Of a stretch of 64,000 bases of DNA, positions 60,001-64,000 are shown one piece after another (positions within the stretch are counted from its first letter, which is position 1; each line of letters starts with the position of its first letter). The translations under genes were made by a program, and so were the position numbers. Below the pieces are notes generated by a model. It was not told the DNA's origin. It made no database searches and saw only the letters and a program-made list of their open reading frames with translations. This DNA comes from Neoarius graeffei. Its lineage: Eukaryota; Chordata; Actinopteri; Siluriformes; Ariidae. The stretch spans positions 14,561,656-14,625,655 of the forward strand of contig NC_083590.1 in the NCBI RefSeq assembly GCF_027579695.1. The letters run 5' to 3'.

Positions 60001-61601
60001 AAAAAGAGTGTTTGGCTGTTGTATGGGCTGTGGAGAAATGGCAACACTTCCTTGAAGGAGTCCAATTTGAAGTGGTGACAGACCATGCAGCCCTGTCTTG
60101 GGTCTTTAACACCCCCAAAACTTCTTCACGCCTCATACGCTGGGCACTGAGACTCCAGCCCTTCACCTTTACTGTGTGTTACAGAAAGGGTACATTAAAT
60201 GTTGTTCCCGATGCCTTGTCACGGAGTCCAATGTCCGCTGATAATACCACCATGACGACACCACGCCTTGCTATATGTGCTGCCTCCACAAAAGTGGTTG
60301 TTGATCTGCCCAACTCCCTGGATGAAATTTCTGCTGCTCAAGGAAGAGACACTTACATCGCAGGGGTCCGTGGGCAGATGTCTTCCTCTGACTCTGTTTC
60401 TCCTAGCCGCATCACCTTTGTTGACCAGCAGGGGCTGCTTTACAGGTGAGTGCCAATTGCACGGGATGGGCACAAATTCCAGCTAGTTGTCCCAAAGGAG
60501 CTGCAGTCCACTTTCTTGCAGTATTACCATGGCAATCCTTTAGGCGGACACTTTGGGCGCCTGAAGACCCTCCGGCACATCCTAGAGGTTGCTTGGTGGC
60601 CCGATATCTGCAAAGACACCTGGGCCCACATCAGAGAGTGCACTGTCTGCCAGCAACATAAGCCTTCCAATTCTAAACTCAGTGGTCTGCTGCAATCGAC
60701 CCAAGTGTTTGAGGTTGGTGAAATGATGGGTATTGACATCATGGGCCCATTTCCTCGCAGCCGCAAGGGTAACTGCTACTTGGTGGTCCTTGTGGATTAT
60801 TACTCCAAATGGACAGAGCTGTTCCCTGTGCGTGATAGCTGGACCCCAAAGCTAGTGAGGATTCTCACAGAAAAGATATTCACCAGGTGGGGTACACCAA
60901 AATATCTTCTATCCGACAGGGGGAGCCAGTTTACCAGTCACCTCCTGAAAGCTGCCTGCAAATCATGGGGAGCGATAAATAAGTTCACCACAAGCTATCA
61001 TCCACAAACGAACCAGACTGAGCGGGTCAACCGAACACTCAAAACCATGATAGCCTCCTATGTGGGGGAAAAACATAACAACTGGGACCAGTGGGTACAT
61101 GAGTTCCGGTTCGCCATCAACTCTTCATGGCAAGAGTCCACTGGTTTTGCACCAGCCATGCTGCATCTGGGATGTAGTCTCAAAGGTCCTCTTGACCAAC
61201 TTTTGTCAAAGGCTCTGCCTCCAACCTCCTCGCAACACTCTCTCCTGGAAAGACAGCTGGAACTGTCGAAACAAGTGGCTGCCAATGTAAAAAGAGCACA
61301 GGACAAACAAGCTAAATATTACAACTTAAAAAGGAGAAACATGGAACTTTTTGAAGGGGACATGGTGTGGGTCAAAGCCCATCCACTATCTGATGCTGTA
61401 AAAGGATTCTCAGCCAAACTGGCACCAAAGTGGACGGGACCATGCATTGTAAAGAAGAAATTGGGAGCCCTAAATTACAAGGTTCAGTTCCCTGACAAGT
61501 CCACTGACAATGTGAACATGGTGAATCTTAAACCCTACTTTGGTCCTTGTCTCGACATATCCAGTCTGGGGGGGGGGGACTATGTAGCATCAGCCACATA
61601 A
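57069..61601 (+). CDS. Ty3/gypsy gag-pol polyprotein, one in-frame UGA
   Basis: Residues 1-400 are Gag-like: acidic, coiled coil near 105-190, capsid-type block AKSWWIAERKNIHTWEEF near 280; no CCHC knuckle is seen. Protease motif LLDTGSTF is at about residue 447. Reverse transcriptase: WRFCVDYRRLNKKT and YIDDIIVFSK (about 790). RNase H: ATDASDIGLGAVL (about 938). After the UGA at 60447-60449 the same frame continues with integrase: H..H/C..C zinc region (CTVCQQHK), GIDIMGPFPRS, LSDRGSQFTS, TERVNRTLK, to a stop at 61599-61601. No envelope gene. Apart from the UGA, all domains are intact. Confidence 0.93.
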
Positions 61602-62288
61602 AGTTTTATTTATCAGTAGCGTAAAATAGTATCTATGTCTAAGACACTTTATATTTCGTATTAAAACGTCTATGTAAAGTAAGACATAGAAAGCCTCACT
61701 TTAAGAGAAATTCAGGGCGAGCGTGAGCCTAGGAAGTCTATAGGGTTCTTCTCTGTCACTCACCCTGTCACTGACACATGCACACACCTCCTCGCTCCCT
61801 GTCCTATGGCCTTAGACCCTTTAAATCACGTGCTCGTTTTTTGAATGGGGAAGCGGAAAGAGGAATGAATGAAGGTAGATGGAAGCCGGCGCACGTACAT
61901 TCTGACATCCTTCAGTATTCTTCAGTGCTCCGAAATAGATTGACTGCTACACGCTTAAGGATTTTTTTTTTCTTCTTCGCCCTTTTTGAGGAAGGTACAG
62001 ACGGACTTAAACCCACATCTGAAGAGGTGAGATCGCTCCTTTTTTGTTTCCTATTTTTTTTGCTGGCGAGGATTGTTTTGTTTTTGGAAAGCACACGGGC
62101 GGTGCGCGGTTTTTGTTATACTGCTTACGCAGTGGTTGGACTAAAGACTCTGCCCTGAAGGCTATCCTCTCACTCTCTCTCACTCTGCACCATCATCCAA
62201 TAAAATATTCACATTGGAAATATGTTGTAGGCGCGTTTCATGCATTAAGTTATAAGATTTGTTAACGACTCGTATCGAGTTCGTTACA
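61583..62288 (+). repeat. 3' LTR of Ty3/gypsy retrotransposon
   Basis: 706 bp, same ends as the 5' LTR, preceded by a G-rich polypurine tract (ctgggggggggg at 61566-61577). AGTG follows at 62289-62292, matching the 4 bp before the 5' LTR. Confidence 0.93.
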
Positions 62289-62601
62289 AGTGACCATAAC
62301 CTGCTGTAAGCTACATCGCCACGCCGCATTGGGATGGGGCCAGAGCATACTACAGCATCGGACATCGCCTTCGCTAATTTGAACACCTCTACAAAGTTAC
62401 TCTTAGTAACCTCAGACTGACGAAGGCGTATATCATTAGCTCCTGCATGGATAACTATCTTTGAGAACCTGTGCTTGCCTAGGACCCTAAGATTACCTGC
62501 TATGTCCGGCGCCCTGGCTCCCGGTATACACCTGACTAAAGCTGCTGGTGCCCCTAAAGGCTGAGCTAATTTCACATGCCTTATGATAGAGTCCCCTATA
62601 A

Positions 62602-62604
<3 letters not shown>
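62289..62604 (-). pseudogene. LINE ORF1 fragment: SGNH-type esterase domain, split by gypsy
   Basis: The minus strand reads IGDSIIRHVKLAQPLGAP (GDS block) and HRFSKIVIHAGANDIRLRQS (GAND block), then the gypsy insertion. On the other side it continues [18 protein letters not shown] (D-x-x-H block, 56170-56120). These are the three blocks of SGNH hydrolases found in ORF1 of CR1/L2-like LINEs. Confidence 0.8.

Positions 62605-62657
<53 letters not shown>
62604..62657. repeat. (GT)n microsatellite
   Basis: A pure gt run at the truncated 5' edge of the LINE. Confidence 0.95.
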
Positions 62658-62659
<2 letters not shown>

Positions 62660-62982
62660 ATCGAGGTTTTAATTATTGACAGTAAAATATCTCACTCTAC
62701 TACTCTCATATAACAATATTTGACATTAAAATATATTTGTAATACAGACATAAACCACACTGGACGTTACAGGGTGATCCTTTAATTCTATGCTAAGATA
62801 AAATTAATATCTAATAATGATTCTGTGTAGGTGTGTTGGACATGCAGAAATGTCTACATTAATTTTTATTATTATATCTAATTTTATGTGAGTCTGAACT
62901 TGAAAAAAAGATGCCAAAACTCACCCTAAATTTTGTTGTACTGCAAGGTGTGATGATAATAAAGGCATTCTATTCTATTCTA

Positions 62983-63569
62983 CACTCACCGGCCACTTTA
63001 ATAGGTTTTATTGTTGATTCTAAGATTCCTGTTCTTGGCTGCAGGAGTGGAACCCAACGTGGTCTTCTGTTGTTGCATGCTGAGATGCTTTTCTACTCAT
63101 CACGGTTGTAAAGAGTGATTATATGAGTTACTATATCTTTCCTGGCAAAAAAAGGTAAAACCAACCTGGCCATTTTCTTCTGACCTCTCTTATCAACAAG
63201 GCTTTGGTTTCCACCCACAGAACTGTCACCCACTCACTCAATGTTTTTGGTTTTTCGCACCATTCTGTCTAAACTCTAGAGACTGTTGTGTGTGAAAACC
63301 CCAGGAGATTCTGAAATATTCAGACCAACACCCATGCTATGGCAAAAGTCACACTTGGAGATCACAATTTGTCCCATTCTGATGTTTGACGTGAACATTA
63401 ACTGAAGCTTTTGATTTGTATCTGCATGATTTGCTGCATTGTGCTGCTGTCAAGGGATTGGCTGATTAGAGAACTGCATAAAATGTGCTGCTGTCAAAGG
63501 ATTGGCTGATTAGATAACTGCATAAAATGGCCGGTGGATGGATGTTCCTAATAAAGTGGCCGCTGAGTG
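62983..63569. mobile_element. TA-inserting MITE (CACTCACCGGCCACTTTA family), complete
   Basis: The ends CACTCACCGGCCACTTTA and the complement (one change, cgctgagtg). TA on each side (62981-62982, 63570-63571). It contains two tandem copies of gattggctgattagagaact-type sequence. It ends 64 bp before sphk1 exon 5. Confidence 0.85.
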
Positions 63570-63633
63570 TATTTGCTTGTCTATATGTGTTTGTGTATAT
63601 CCTATCAATAAATATTGTGTTTGTTTGTCCCAG

Positions 63634-64000
63634 AGCTGGCCCTGCATTGGGTGAGGACTTGCTGCTAAGCTGTTGTTTCCTGCTCTATAAAGGTCTAGTG
63701 TGTCCCCTGGACATCGTCTCTGTGCATCTCTCCTCTGGGCCGCGTCTCTTCTCCTTCTTGTCTCTCGCCTGGGGCTTTGTGGCTGATGTGGACATTGAGA
63801 GTGAAAAGTTTCGCCATGTCGGTGCCATGCGCTTCCTTGTGGGCACACTTCTACGCCTGGCATCTTTACGCACCTACCAGGGCAGGTTAGCATTCCTGCC
63901 TGCTAGAGAGGACTCCAACTCAGCATCGATTTCCTCTTCTCCTGCTTCACATCCTTGTTCCATTTTTTGTTCCTCTGTTCAGTGTATATCGCAAGTGCAG
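63634..64000 (+). CDS. sphk1: sphk1 exon 5 (partial): substrate-binding region, runs off window
   Basis: The acceptor tttgtcccag restores the phase-2 codon. It reads QAGPALGEDLLLSCC, LDIVSVHLSSGPRLFSFLSL, AWGFVADVDIESEKFRHVGA, MRFLVGTLLRLASLRTYQGR, LAFLPA and then a Ser-rich tail, open to the last base. ADVDIESEK holds the Asp (178 in human SPHK1) that contacts the sphingosine head group. The match to human SPHK1 (AWGFIADVDLESEK, LRLAALRTYRGRLA) is closer than to SPHK2. The five exons total 1137 nt, an exact multiple of three. Confidence 0.94.

Larger units (their letters stand above)
51046..62604 (-). mobile_element. L2/CR1-type LINE, interrupted by a Harbinger MITE and a gypsy element
   Basis: Minus strand, 5' to 3': esterase-like ORF1 (62604-62289, resuming 56257-55990), endonuclease and reverse transcriptase (55976-52312), long 3' UTR, and the terminus aagtcaagtcaagtttattt at 51046 with a CTTGA repeat tail. 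The 5' end is lost at a GT microsatellite. Insertions: 54669-55358 and 56258-62288. The 3' UTR has an internal direct repeat (about 51600-51650 and 51981-52037, gttgttaggtatgccc). Confidence 0.85.

Overview
The window is vertebrate nuclear DNA from a teleost fish. It has multi-exon genes with GT/AG introns, many tRNA-derived SINEs of the DANA/Mermaid (V-SINE) type, Tc1, piggyBac, hAT, Harbinger and Kolobok-like DNA transposons, non-LTR and Ty3/gypsy retrotransposons, and long CA and AT microsatellites. The SINE and LINE flavours resemble those of catfish and related ostariophysans, but that placement is inference. Only two protein-coding host genes are recognisable.

Left part (1-12 kb): the plus-strand gene fbf1 (Fas-binding factor 1, a centriole distal-appendage/transition-fibre protein). 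Twenty-four exons can be chained in one frame from base 2 to a stop at 11913, giving about 1047 residues. Only the extreme N-terminus lies outside the window. A diverged interspersed repeat occurs in intron 1 and again just behind the gene. A TTAA-flanked transposon with a THAP-like reading frame sits in the 3.3-kb third intron.

Middle (12.9-25 kb): 12.9-18.4 kb holds signals of a minus-strand transcription unit with no recognisable protein: TATA, CRE and E-box promoter elements, splice donor, exon-like segments and a poly(A) signal. An RTE-type LINE fragment lies within it. From 18.4 to 25.1 kb there is a densely nested set of transposons whose target-site duplications can be read base by base. 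TTAA-inserting elements sit inside a LINE, and a SINE is split by another copy of one of them and by an hAT element, each carrying a further SINE.

Right part (25.4-64 kb): the plus-strand gene sphk1 (sphingosine kinase). Five exons are visible (25.4, 43.2, 49.0, 49.2 and 63.6 kb) and the last runs off the window. Its 17.4-kb first intron holds a foldback element, a second THAP-like element, a complete but dead Tc1 transposon, a GCTAGC-rich satellite, and several SINEs and MITEs. Its 14.4-kb fourth intron is mostly one L2/CR1-type LINE on the minus strand, into which a Harbinger-type MITE and a full Ty3/gypsy retrotransposon (both LTRs, target-site duplication) have inserted.

The two host genes act in unrelated processes (ciliary base assembly and sphingosine-1-phosphate synthesis); their closeness matches the FBF1-SPHK1 linkage known on human 17q25. 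No CRISPR array, operon or bacterial feature is present.
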